Positions 38,317 to 49,182 of a stretch of 64,000 nucleotides of DNA are shown piece by piece. The stretch spans positions 58,025,408 through 58,089,407 of the forward strand of contig CM070904.1 of the NCBI GenBank assembly GCA_036417435.1. Direction: 5' to 3'. Position numbers and translations under genes: made by a program. Position 1 is the stretch's first letter. Each line of letters begins with the position of its first letter. This stretch comes from Inia geoffrensis. Its lineage: Eukaryota > Chordata > Mammalia > Artiodactyla > Iniidae. Under the pieces are notes generated by a model. The model saw only the letters and a list, made by a program, of their open reading frames with translations, had not been told where the DNA came from and did not search any database.

Positions 38317-38410
38317 CTATTAGACTATAAGCTTTTCAAGGGCAGGGTAATGTCTAATTTAACTTCATAGCCTTGCACATTTGGCTGTCAGAAAACTTTT
38401 TGAATTAATT
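38317..38410 (+). repeat. L2 3'-end fragment
   Basis: 'gactataagcttttcaaggg' and 'cagggtaatgtctaatttaa' match the L2 tail ('tgtaagctccatgagggcag'). Abuts the L1 fragment. Confidence 0.65.
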
Positions 38411-38839
38411 TAGGAATGCAGCAACATAATCAGTGCCAAGACATTTATAGTATTAGATCATTAATGTAGTGAAACAATCTCATGATTACATGCCCTTGTC
38501 TTTTACAGAAATTGTACTTATTTTTTTAAGTGTGATGGAATCATAAATGTGAAGGAAGATACATGTAGGCGTAGCAATTTTTCCTTATATTTACGATTAA
38601 AATATAATTATCTAATCAGTGGAAAACAGCATAGTGAATAGGTATGGAGCACAAATTGTAATGAAGCTAGAATTCAATTAGTATTTCTAAGATTTTAGAT
38701 TTTTTTCAGCAATGTAACATAATTGACATCTATAGACTAACAGCAATTTCATGTCAAGCTTGTTTGAATTTTTCTGAATCTATTTCAAAATATATTTTCT
38801 TTTATGTTTATGTTCTGAAAGGGGAGACAGAGAATTAAT
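38411..38839. other. Unassigned sequence
   Basis: No repeat or gene recognised. Confidence 0.4.
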
Positions 38840-39118
38840 AAATAAGTAATATAATGATGGATACTAATAAGTGTTATGAAGTGACAAATACCAGGACAAG
38901 GAGAAAATAAATGATGTAGGTGTATTTAAGAGGGTATTCTGAGAAGACTTCTCTGAGGACATGACATTTGTGAATAGATTTGACACACAAGAGAGCATTC
39001 ATGGAGAGAGTAACAGAAATCAGACATGAGAAGTAGTCAGGACACTGCCCCTGGAGGAACTTGCAGACCAAGGTCCGATGAGAAGCCAGTTTGGGTTTTG
39101 AGCATAAGCACAATACAT
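38840..39118 (-). repeat. L2 fragment, minus
   Basis: Antisense L2: 'gagaagacttctctgaggac' with 'atgacatttgtgaatagat' is the complement of the L2 block 'tcctcagagaggccttccc'. The open frame at 38874-39113 on minus is a shadow of this. Confidence 0.6.
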
Positions 39119-39129
39119 TGTTAGCCTTT

Positions 39130-39870
39130 CAAAATACATCCAGACATTTCTAATCACCTCCATGACTGACATTCTGGTCTAGACCATCATGGACTCTTGC
39201 CTGAATTCTTTCAATACCCTCCCGACTGGTCTAACTGTACTCTTGTTCCTCTATAGTTGATTCATAATACAAAACCCAGTGATCCTTTTAAAACCTAAGT
39301 GAGATTGTGTCATTGTTGTTGCTTAAAGCTATGGATGCTTTCTCATGACTTTTCATAGTAAAACTACAAGTCTTCCAAGGCCCACAAGATCCTACATGAC
39401 TAATCCCTGTTTAGTCCACACTTACTCTCTTACTGGCTATCTTCCCTGCTTTCTGTCCTGGAAATCACAAATGCATTCTTGCTTCAGGGCCTCTGTGTAT
39501 GCTTTTCTCTGAGCCTATGACGATTTTTCCTGAGAAATGCTTGGTTCACGCTCACAAGCCCTCCTTTTCTGCTCAGAGGTTATTGATCTCTGAGTCCTTC
39601 CCTGATTATTCTCTATAAAATAAAACCCCCGCCCTCTACTGCAGCGCTTTCTAATCCCTTTATCTTCATTTATTTTTCTTCGTAACACGATCTGACAATT
39701 TTTTTTCTTATAAATATATCCACTTAAGAAATGCTTATTGAACTCTGAGAATGTGTGAGTTTCTGTGTTTCCTCTTGAAACCAAGACGAAAGATTAAGAA
39801 TATTGCCCAGCTTTTAGTACAGTGCCTTACATAGAGTATGATTTGAATTTAGAAATATTGTATGAATATC
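39130..39870 (+). repeat. L2 fragment, plus
   Basis: Long sense L2 stretch: 'tcttgcctgaattctttcaa', 'ccagtgatccttttaaaacc', 'agtcttccaaggcccacaag', 'gcttcagggcctctgtgtat', 'gagtccttccctgattattc', then a tail-like 'acagtgccttacatagagta'. These parallel known L2 blocks ('agtgatctttttaaaa', 'ggcctacaaggccc', 'ctcagggcctttgcaca'). Confidence 0.75.
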
Positions 39871-41264
39871 TTGTTTAAAAGAGACAAAAATAGAGTTTAA
39901 ATAAAACTCTAAGCTAAAGATAAAAACCTAATTAAAAGTGTCATTTTTTTCTCATGGTAATTATTATTTACCTTTTAATTTTTTTAAAAGAAACTTACCT
40001 CAGGATTACTTTTGAAAAAGCACACAGTACAGTCGAATCTGCTCAAAAACAAGTTTCAAGTATCCTATGAGTTATGTGATGAGAGGCAGTATTTACATAG
40101 TGAGAGGAGTGCCTTTCTAATTCATATTTTATTCTGGGAGAATTAACCTGTGCAAAGGCTTCAGTAAGGAGAGTAGAAGAAAAACACTGGTGTCTTTTTA
40201 CCTCTAGTCAACAAATGCAAATACCACAAACACAAAGTTTCCCTTTTGTTTCATACGTCTGCCTGGTCATTTTCAAATGCAAAAGTCATATTCAGTATAT
40301 TCATTTATGCTCCCAACTTGAGGAAGAAAAAAAATTTTTAATGGCCTTGACAATAGGGGCAATAATATATTTCTTTTACTTGTGTGTGAAATCTGTTGAG
40401 TTCTACTATGTATCTATCTAATCATCTATCTATCTATCATCTATCTACCTATCAATGTGTCTTCTCATAAACTCATTTCCCACACATTAATGCACTGTCT
40501 ATAGTAATCAGTATCAATATTTCATTCATTATTTGGCATTTCATCTCTTATACAAATCAAATTTTATTCAGATAATAAAGTTTTATTTTCCCAGATGTTG
40601 CACAATGATAATTACGTTTAGGAATGGGCTGGATATTTTGTTATGTGCGCTCCTCAGAATGCTGCTGGGTTTATTCTATAAACTATTGTAAGGACCTAAT
40701 GCTACCTTGGTTACTTTCTATCTTATGCCTGATGTCAACAGATCAAATGATTATAAAATTAAAAAGTCGTGAATAATATGGTGATTCTTTTTTATGATGA
40801 ACAGAAATGTATTAGTGATGCATAGATTCCTGGAGTGATCTCCCACTTCTTTTGTCCCAGAGTACACTGAGGTAGAACCAAGGAGTCTTAAAGAGCAAAT
40901 GCAGTATAAAGCTTGGGAAGTGGTCCCAGATGCAGAAAAGGCTTAGTGACATTTCACCATTAGAAATACTCATCCACAGTGAGAAGAAGGACACTGCATC
41001 AATGTTTGTATATAGTCCAGTCATATATTTGACTCTTAATTTCCGGGGTCACCTAATTGTGTTATCAGTTTACCTTGTATTTGTTTATTGTAATTTTATT
41101 TTTTCCAAATATTAAGGTAATAATTCTTATTATGGAAAATTTCAAAAATACAGGAAAATGTAAGGTATAACTACTCTATAACCAATTCCTATCATGAAGT
41201 AATAACAATTGTTAACATATTAGACATTTCCTTTCTTCTGCAGCCACAGTGCCTCCTTGCTATT
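39871..41264. other. Unassigned sequence with a tetranucleotide repeat
   Basis: No gene recognised. Contains the (TCTA)n microsatellite at 40405-40454. Confidence 0.45.
40405..40454. repeat. (TCTA)n microsatellite
   Basis: Interrupted TCTA/ATCT units over about 50 bp. Confidence 0.9.
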
Positions 41265-41680
41265 CCTAGAAGATGTCAAGTATACTTCCTCCTTAGGGTC
41301 TCTGAACTGGAACAGGTTGCACTTTTAAATACAGTGGTCAGGGCAGGCCTTGCTGGAAGGTGACTTCCCAGAGATGAGGAAGTGATATATGTGGCTATCT
41401 GGCAGAAGAAAATTCTAGGCAGAGAGAAGAGCAAATGCAAAGAATAGTGCTTGTTGAAGAAAAGTAAGGAGGCCAGTGTACCTGAAGCACAGGAAGGGGT
41501 GAGGACGACCCAGTAAAGCAATGAGGTTGGAAAGGTGAATTGAAGAAGAGATAAGGTGAGTTGAAGGCCAGTATAAGGAGGTTCGCAGTTACTTTTAGTG
41601 AAATGGGGAGCCACTGAGGGTTATAAGCAAGCATGACAAGAGATTGCACACTATTTGTAAAAGAGCATTTATAATATTTT
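41265..41680 (-). repeat. L2 fragment, minus
   Basis: Antisense L2 phrases: 'gaaaattctaggcagagaga', 'agagcaaatgcaaagaatag', 'taaggaggccagtgtacctg', and 'aaatggggagccactgaggg'. The 112- and 84-codon open frames on minus (41276-41649) are remnants of this repeat, not a gene. Confidence 0.75.
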
Positions 41681-42129
41681 CAAAAGAAACCTTCCTAATG
41701 GTTTTAATGTTTGTTTACTTTTTGTTCTTGGTAAATTCTTTCGTTGCTATTCTAAATCACTATTTCTAGTTTCAGCAGTGTTTATTTTGTTACTAAAAGA
41801 TAATATTGAATTATAAAATTTGTTAATCCAAAAAGACACATCATAGACATATATATGTGTGTGTATATTTGTATACATATATGTTTGTGTCTGTGTGTAC
41901 ACACATACAAATATACATACAATGTACATATTAATAAAGATGGGTATACCATGAAGTACAGAACTGTTCCATCTCAAGCTCACAAACTGAAGTTCTGTAT
42001 CTTCTCTAATCTGTTGTACAATTGAATAACTATATATCTAAGATTACTAAAAGTAATATTTATGGGCAAAGATATATTTTATTATATATATGTATATAAT
42101 ATATATCTTATATGTGTAAGATATACATT
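41681..42129. other. Unassigned sequence with AT/TG simple repeats
   Basis: Holds an imperfect TG/TA repeat at about 41845-41930 and a TATA-rich patch at about 42075-42122. Nothing else recognised. Confidence 0.5.
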
Positions 42130-42475
42130 ATTATTATAATTTCCTCATTAAAATTTGATGGTTTTGTTTCTCTAGGGCCTTCACATGATTGATTATTAAT
42201 TATTTTGAATTTTCAGATTTTCTTTTCACTGTGACAAAATTATTTTCATTACATTTCTATATGGTTATTGCTTTCATTAAGAAACTCAACTTTTGAACAT
42301 TTATTTTCTTACCAGTCATCTTATTAAACTCTCTTAGTCTAATAATTGTTCAGTTAATTTACTTTGGTTTGCCCTGATAAGAATTGTATCATCTGTAAAT
42401 AATCATAATACTATTTTCCTTTCTTAATATTATAGCTTTTTCCTTTTCTTTTGGTAGATCTGATATTAAACAATA
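42130..42475 (-). mobile_element. Degraded LINE-1 ORF2 RT fragment, minus
   Basis: Antisense RT-like text: 'aagaattgtatcatctgtaa' at the position of the complement of the FADD region, with 'ttattaaactctcttagtct' upstream. Strongly decayed. Confidence 0.5.
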
Positions 42476-42892
42476 AATATGGGAATATAAGAAATATAAA
42501 TTTTAATAGGAAATTCACTTATATTTTATCATTACAGGTAATATTATCTGATATGAGCAAATGTTAAAGAGCTATTGTGCCAAGTGCTAGAAAACCCATG
42601 GTTAAAATAATCTGTTATCTAGAACTTAAACTAGATTACTGATAGCTTTGTAGAGTAATAGCATTTTGTATAAATTAGAAAAGCATTTCAAACATTTCCA
42701 ATAACCTTCTTAGCATGTGTTAAGCGGAGTTAATATTTCTCTCCCTTTGAAATACTGATGTGAAGAATTATACAAATAGCTATCTGAATGTTGGATTATT
42801 CTTTTTAGAAAATAGCACACAGTGATTTCATCATTTTTGATACTTAATATTTTTGATACTTGATATTTTACTATATTATATTTTTGATATTT

Positions 42893-43146
42893 AGAGTCAG
42901 TAGTATGCAGAAGTTCATAGTTTAAGCCTTAAAGTCAGAAAAATCTGAATTTATATTCCATTTCACTCTTAGTTTAGTCTTATAATCTTAGGCAAGTGTC
43001 CAAACTAGCTAAGCCTTAGTATTTTATGTAATGTGAAGATAATGAAATAACCTACTCTTTCAGATGGTTGAGCATATTAAGTGGTATAATGCATGTAAAT
43101 TACTTAGCATAGATGCCAGCATGCCCAGTAAGTGTATAGTCATAAG
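42893..43146 (+). repeat. MIR fragment
   Basis: Nearly the full MIR in sense order: 'agccttaaagtcagaaaaat', 'tataatcttaggcaagtgtc', 'atgtgaagataatgaaataa', 'taatgcatgtaaattactta', 'gcccagtaagtgtatagt'. Confidence 0.7.
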
Positions 43147-43666
43147 TGTGACTGTCATTGAGAAAAACACAAATCTGACTCCATATTGGATCTGTTTCTT
43201 TTAATCTTTGTATTCTATTGCTTTTGATACAAGTTAATCACTAAAGAGATGTTGCCTATAGCTTAAAGTATACATAATGGCCCATGCCCTGGAACCCTGG
43301 GTCCCATGTCTGAGTGTTAAGCTAAAATACCTTTGTTTAAGCTCACAGGAAACATCCTGACGAGGCCCACCTGTGAATGGCTGAAGGAAAGAAGAAATTA
43401 ACACATCCCCTCTGCAGTTTGTCTAAACCAGGAAATATTTGCAAAATGTGTCACCTTTTTACTTTAACACCTCACCTCTCCCTCTTTGTTCTATAAAAGA
43501 AGCTAACATCCAAACCCGGGCAAGATGGTTCTTTGGGACACTAGTCCACCATCTCCTGGGTCTGCTGGCTTTCCGAATAAAGTCACTATTCCTTGCCCCA
43601 ACAAACTCGTCTCTTGATTTATTGGCCTGTCTTGTGGTGAGCAGTACAAGCTTGGACTTGGTAACA
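43147..43666 (+). mobile_element. Solo ERV1-type LTR (endogenous retrovirus remnant)
   Basis: LTR organisation in one block: U3-like text, a TATA-type element (ctataaaag, about 43490), an R-region with polyadenylation signal (cgaataaag, about 43574), and a terminal 'cttggtaaca' fitting the TG...CA rule. There are no gag, pol or env sequences beside it, so it is a solo LTR. The left boundary is uncertain: the start could be at a TG near 43147 or nearer 43250. I found no target-site duplication. The 92-codon plus-strand frame at 43439-43717 is LTR sequence running into the SINE tail, not a gene. Family within ERV1 not assigned. Confidence 0.7.
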
Positions 43667-43690
43667 TTACATGTTAGTTTCCTCTATTTT

Positions 43691-44042
43691 GTCTTTTTTT
43701 TTTTTTTTTTTTTTTAGTTTTGGCTGTGTTGGGTCTTTGTTGCCGTGCACGGGCTTTCTCTAGTTGCAGTGAGCAGGGGCTACTCTTTGTTGAAGCACAC
43801 AGGCTTCTCATTGTGGTGGCTTCCCTTGTTGCAGAGCATGGGTTCTAGGCACACAGGCTTCAGTAGTTGTGGCACACAGGCTCAGTAGCTGTGGCTTGCG
43901 GGCTCTAGAGTGCAGGTTCAGTAGTAGTGGTGCACGGGCTTAGTTGCTCTGCAGAATGTGGGATCTTCCCAGACCAGGGCTTGAACCTGTGTCCCCTGCA
44001 TTGGCAGGCAGATTCTTAACCACTGAGCCACAAGAGAAGTCC
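43691..44042 (-). mobile_element. CHR-type SINE, long form, minus
   Basis: About 350 bp with a poly-T stretch on the left (A tail on minus), the extended body ('cattgtggtggcttccct', 'ggcacacaggctcagtagct') and the tRNA-Glu-like head at the right ('gccacaagagaagtcc'). It resembles the copy at 14025-14376, so it is the longer CHR-1/CHRL-like form. No clear duplication seen. It lies about 25 bp past the LTR end. Confidence 0.9.
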
Positions 44043-44739
44043 CCCTTTGCCCATTTGTAGCAAGCCCATTAGAGCTTGCTACATTTAGTAGCATGTAGTT
44101 GTAAGTTAATTATTTGTTTATAGTCATTTCATATATACAGCGCTAAGTCACATGCTTGTTTATTATTGTTTTTTCCTGATGATATTTATCCATGTATCAT
44201 ATCTACATTTTGGATCTATTTAAATATAGTTATTTTTCTCCTTTTTTTCTGATTTGATGGTTTGATTTCTCTATAGTTTATTTCTTCTTCTTATTTTTTA
44301 GACACTTTTTGCCTAACTCTATGGGTTGGATGCTTAGTTGATTATTTTCAACTTGTGTTCTTTAAAAATAAAATCATTTTCGTCTGTGAATTTGCCATGA
44401 GGTGCACTTTTGGAAGAACTGGCATAACTTTTTGTAGACAACAATGCTGCCCATTATAATTATTTTCAAAATAATTTTTAGTTGCAATTCTGATTTCTTT
44501 CTGTTCAAAGTGTCAGGTAGAATTGATCATTTTAATTAAATGGTTGGATTTTTCTTTGCTGCTTAAAGTTGTGTTTATAATTTCCAAACTTTTACATAAT
44601 GATAAAGAATGTGACTAATGTAATCCTCTTATATGATTACATGTAAAAAGGAAAGTGGAAAAATATGCTCACTGCAAAATGAATCAGTAGTGTATAAAAA
44701 GTGAAAAGGCTCCCATTTCCTCATAATTATGAGTTATCT
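44043..44739. other. Unassigned AT-rich sequence
   Basis: No confident assignment. The T-rich texture could hide an old antisense L1. Confidence 0.4.
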
Positions 44740-45150
44740 TCTTTTGTTAGTTAGACTTTTTGCAATTGGTCACTAATACAGACTTGAGCATGCAGGATAT
44801 TTATTAGGGCTCAATACCTGTGGAAGGAAAGGTGGAAAGCAAAATTGAGAGAGGCTGAGCTGTGATATAAGCTTAACATACCTTAGGCAATTCCATGTGG
44901 ATCTCTGGAGTATATATGACCCATCCTAGTTTCTCTCCAGAATGGCTGTCCTGATACCATCTTCTCTATTAGTCGTTGGATGTGGATCACCCTAGGAAGT
45001 GTGAGCTGTTACAAAAGGCTGCTCTCTGCCACCAAGGTAGATCCTGAAGTAGCTGACAACTAGAATCTGTCTGCCAGAAGCTGCTACAAGTCCATCCTCA
45101 ATGGGGGCATGGGAGGTGCAACTTAGTGTGCACCACAATTTTTATTTTTA
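44740..45150. repeat. Possible old repeat, unassigned
   Basis: Moderate-complexity block with words such as 'aggatatttattagggctca' and 'tggatgtggatcaccctagg'. I cannot match it to a named family. It may be single-copy. Confidence 0.25.
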
Positions 45151-45539
45151 TCAGCTTACAATGTTGTTCTGAAACATTTTATACCCATTTTTATTTTATC
45201 TTATTTGTATCTAAGTGATATTTTGATAATATATTATATATATAATATATGTATACTCCCCCTTTCAATACTTTATATACTTATTCAGAGTTGTTTTTTA
45301 ATAGCAAGATCTTCTAATTTTTCAATCTTAATATTAATTTATCTATTAAATTGTCAACTTTTTTTTTTTTAAGTACATAGGATATATCTTCTGGGCTACT
45401 GCTCAAATAAATATTTCTATAATATTCACACATAAATAACTTCTCTCCGAAATAAACGTTTCTTTTCTGTCTTCTTCCATTTAGCATTGCAAAGCCTATC
45501 TATTTCTGCTTAAACATTTCAAATGTTTACTTATCTCAG
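45151..45539. other. Unassigned AT-rich sequence
   Basis: Includes a TATA-only patch near 45226-45252 and a T run near 45360. Confidence 0.4.
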
Positions 45540-45720
45540 AATTTTAAGAAACTCTCAGTGATAATTGAAACAAGCGAGAATGGTGATCAGATTTACATTT
45601 TTACAATTATCACCCTGCCTTTAATCTGGAGATTATATTATGAGGAGAATGAATAGATGCAGGGAAAATACAATTAAAGATGACTCAGTTTTATGAAAGG
45701 GACAGTAATGAATAAAGGTA
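45540..45720 (-). repeat. L2 fragment, minus (weak)
   Basis: 'ggtgatcagatttacatttt' and 'aattatcaccctgcctttaa' resemble the antisense L2 block with 'gatctgatttacatttt' and 'gatcactctggctg'. Confidence 0.45.
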
Positions 45721-45839
45721 ATACAAAAACATAAATAATATGGTGAAATCAGGTTTCATTATAAATTGACTTTGGAGAGCTACGAGCCCCCCTAGTTAAG
45801 ATACATTAAAAGCTGTTATGAGGTATAGAAATATATAAC

Positions 45840-46310
45840 TACTGTGTTGTGCACCATGAACTAACATAGTGTTGAAGGTCAATTATAGTTTAAAAAACAA
45901 ACAAGCAAACTTATAGAATAAAAGATCAGATTTGTGGTTACCAGAAGCAGGAGGTGGGGGTGAGGGGAATTGGATGAAGGCAGTCAAAATGTGCAAGCTT
46001 CCAGTTATAAGATAAATTATCATGTAAAATTACAATGTAATGTACAACGTGAATAGTATGATTAACTCTGTTATATATGAAAATTGCTGAGAGTAAATCC
46101 TAAGAGTTCTCATCACAAGGAAAGAAGTTTTTTTCTTTTTCTTTTCTTTTGTATCTATGTGAAATGATGCATGTTCATTAAACCTATTGGGGTAATCATT
46201 TCATGATGTAAGTCAAATCATCATGCTGTACACCTTAAACATATACAATGCTGTATGTCAATTACATCTCAGTAAAACTGTAAGAAAAATTATTTTTAAA
46301 AAGACTGTAG
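45840..46310 (+). mobile_element. LINE-1 3' UTR fragment (L1MA/L1MB-like), plus
   Basis: Known 3'-UTR phrases appear in sense order: 'gatttgtggttaccagaagc', 'gaattggatgaaggcagtca', 'aatcctaagagttctcatca', 'catttcatgatgtaagtcaa', 'ctgtacaccttaaacatata', 'tgtatgtcaattacatctca'. ORFs are absent. 5'-truncated. Confidence 0.8.
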
Positions 46311-46692
46311 GCCAAAATGTCATGTTTCATTTTAAATATATATTCAAATGATTCAAAATATTTTAATTTTTAATTCATCAATAAATATGATATCTCATTT
46401 GTTCACGAAAATATCGTTTTGGGGTTTAGAGCTCAAGAAGTTGCGTTGTAAATGAAAAATAATGATAGTCCTTAATAATTGGAGATGTGTTGGATCTCCT
46501 AGATATTGAAGAGTATAAGAATAAAAAAAGATTAGGATAGAGGCTTAAAACATACCAAGATACACGAAGAATATAGAGGAGAAGAAGGTGTCAGCAGAGG
46601 AGAATATAAAGGAGTTCTCAGAGGTGTTGGTTGACCTGGAGAATGTTGTCACAAAGTTTATCTCTAAGGACTGTTTAAGCTGCTGCCCATGA
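46311..46692. other. Unassigned sequence
   Basis: No repeat or gene recognised. Confidence 0.4.
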
Positions 46693-46905
46693 ATTTTTTG
46701 TTTTTTAATTGGGATATAGTTGCTTTACAATGTTGTGTTAGCTTCTGCTGTACAACGAAGTGAATCAGCTATATGTATACATATATCCCCTACCTCTTGG
46801 ACCTCCCTCCCACCCCCCCATTCCCACCCATCTAGGTCGCCACAGAGCACAGAGTTGAGCTCCCTGCTCTATACGGCAGGTCCCCACTAGCTATCTGTTT
46901 CAATT
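46693..46905 (-). mobile_element. LINE-1 3' UTR fragment, minus
   Basis: Antisense L1 3' UTR: 'gctttacaatgttgtgttag', 'aacgaagtgaatcagctata', 'agagttgagctccctgctct', 'ccccactagctatctgttt'. The equivalent region is in the full-length L1 at about 56,960-57,170. Confidence 0.85.
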
Positions 46906-47480
46906 TTTATAGGTTGTGTTTTGGGTATCATTTAATTATTTATATTCTAAAGTTCCTTGTGATTTTTCTCTTTGACCCTTGGGTTACTTAGTAAGCAGTA
47001 TGGTTGTTAAGTTCCAAATATCTCATTATTATTGATTTTTAATTAATACCAAATGGTGGTCCTTGAACATGCTCAGTATGAATGACTTTGATCACTTGAA
47101 ATATATTTAATATTGTTTTTGGCCCAACATATGGTCAATATTAGTGTTCTATTCACATTTGAGAAAAATTTCATATTCTGCTGTTACTGACCTCTTTTTG
47201 TGTAAACATTCATAAGGTCAACTTAATTGATAGTGGTGTTCAATTCTTTATTCTTATTGATTTCTTATCTACTTGTTCTATTAAATACTTATTGATGAAA
47301 GTTAAAGCCTCCAACTACAATTGTGGATTTTTCTATATTTTTTTTACTTTATTTCTGCCAATTTTTTGCTTTATGTATTTGAGAACTGCAGTATTATATG
47401 CTACTCACAACTATATTGTTATTATAATTATTGTCAATATTGCTATTGTTATTAGGTGTTAATATGCACTTATGCCTAAT
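46906..47480 (-). mobile_element. Degraded LINE-1 ORF2 5' region, minus
   Basis: Antisense words 'gttcaattctttattcttat' and 'agcctccaactacaattgtg' resemble the segment of L1M ORF2 that carries the endonuclease. It directly follows a 3' UTR, so the element is internally deleted or two pieces are abutted. Confidence 0.6.
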
Positions 47481-48664
47481 AACAATGTAATATGACTACA
47501 TTACAAAGTTTAAAAGATACTAATGATCTACTTGAAAAAATAGCAATAGAATATCTGAAGAAACAATTTTTAAAGAGAGGGTGAGAATTCACAAAAAATA
47601 TGAATAGTTTACTTAAAATTCCCATTACTACATTTTGAAGTTTGCTTTAACAAACTTTATTTCTTTAATTCTCAACCATTTGCCATTTCAGTTCAGAATC
47701 AGAAAATTAGGCTAAGGTGATTGGAATAGTCAGAATTTCTAGAACAAATAGAAATAAAATACATTTTCATTATATTATTTATTATACTATTTATGTATTT
47801 ATTATATTTATTATGCTACTAGAAGAGCAGGGGAATTCATAGGTCAGCTAGTAAACCTTGGAAGTGTTAATAGGCTTCTTGGTTCTTACCAAAGGGACTA
47901 CTGGATTCATCTTTCTGGAATCTTCTGACAGTGACCATTCATCTATCTGTGTTCAAGTTTCAAATTTTTTTTTCTATTTTTATATTCATTTTAATTTTGT
48001 GGATTTATCCATCACCAGCCCCTCCCCCCCCCTTTTTTTAGGGAAACATCTTTCTCTTGTTTTACCAAAGACATTGGAGGAAATGGAGGCTAATAAATGT
48101 GTTCAATTTGCCACCATTAACTGCCAGGCCAACAAATATGTCTTTTCATGAACTTCTCTACTAGGATTATTACTAATGTGTTGCTCTATTGCTACTTCTA
48201 GCTTTCATTTGTGGAAATGGTGTCTGGCACATAGTAGGCCCAAAGTCCTAAATAGAAGTAAAAATACCAGGTACAATGGGATCACAAAAAAAGAATGCAT
48301 TCTGCTGTTAGGAGGAACATAAGCAACTTTACGTAAACTGGTCATTATACATGAAGGATTCTTAGAGGAAAATAGCACAGAAAGAATACAGAATATAGAG
48401 CACATACAGATTGCTATATAGAATGTAGAGTAGCATGAATAAAGTCATAAGACTGCAAAAATGCACAACACTCTTGGAGAGCCATTTTTTACCTTGTAGT
48501 CTCATTTATATGGCCAGATATTCTGACGTTTCATAAACTAGATTTCAGTTTTTAAAGCTAAGAGAGCATGTTGTAGGATTCTTACAATCTCCAATTGTCT
48601 TGCATAACTCCTTTTGCACAGTATGATCTTAAAAGCTAAGTTGCAAGAAGGTATGTCATACCAA
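47481..48664. other. Unassigned sequence
   Basis: No confident feature. A C run lies at about 48018-48032. The 97-codon frame at 47858-48151 shows no known family. Confidence 0.4.
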
Positions 48665-48955
48665 TCAAGATCATGGATTCTGTAGCTAGATCATTTGGTT
48701 TCAAAGCACAGTTCCACCATTCACTAGCTCTGTGATTTGGGGAAATATTACTTGATAAAGTTGCCCCTCATTTCCCACAGCTGCAACAGGGACTAATAAT
48801 AGTACCTAATTCTTAGGGTTTTGGTAATGTTTAAACTAGTTAATTCATGTAAATCACTCAGAATAGTATGTAGCACTTAGTAAGCACTCCATCATTATGA
48901 CTATTTTGTTATTATTGTTACCATTATTATATTATCATTATTATTATTATTTGTG
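48665..48955 (+). repeat. MIR element, nearly full
   Basis: Clear MIR in sense order: 'atcatggattctgtagctag', 'ccaccattcactagctctgt', 'cagggactaataatagtacc', 'tagggttttggtaatgttta', 'agttaattcatgtaaatcac', 'gtagcacttagtaagcactc', then a TTA-rich 3' tail (48,905-48,953). Confidence 0.9.
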
Positions 48956-48987
48956 GATGTCAGAATCATAGAATGATCTGCACTTTT

Positions 48988-49169
48988 TAATTTTTTTTTT
49001 TTGCAGTACACGGGCCTCTAACTGTTGTGGCCTCTCCCGTTGTGGCAGTGGCCATGGCTCACGGACCCAGCTGCTCTGCGGCACGTGGGATCTTCCTGGA
49101 CCGTGGCACGAACCCGTGTCCCCTGCGTCGGCAGGCGGACTCTCAACCACTGCGCCACCAGGGAAGCCC
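48988..49169 (-). mobile_element. CHR-type SINE with internal deletion, minus
   Basis: Same family as the other short copies, but about 28 bp of the body ('agcacaggctccggacgc...') are missing. It reads 'cccgttgtggcagtggccat' straight through. A perfect duplication tgatctgcacttt flanks it (48974-48986 and 49170-49182). Confidence 0.93.
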
Positions 49170-49182
49170 TGATCTGCACTTT

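Noticed and set aside
40405..40454. Regular repeats that might suggest a CRISPR array or minisatellite
   Set aside because: Uniform tetranucleotide units without spacers in a mammalian sequence. A plain microsatellite.
41276..41649. 112- and 84-codon minus-strand frames
   Set aside because: They coincide with an antisense L2 fragment and have no catalogued domain. Chance open frames in an old repeat.
43439..43717. 92-codon frame in the LTR region
   Set aside because: It lies in LTR sequence and ends in the poly-T tail of a SINE (run of Phe). No retroviral protein is encoded.
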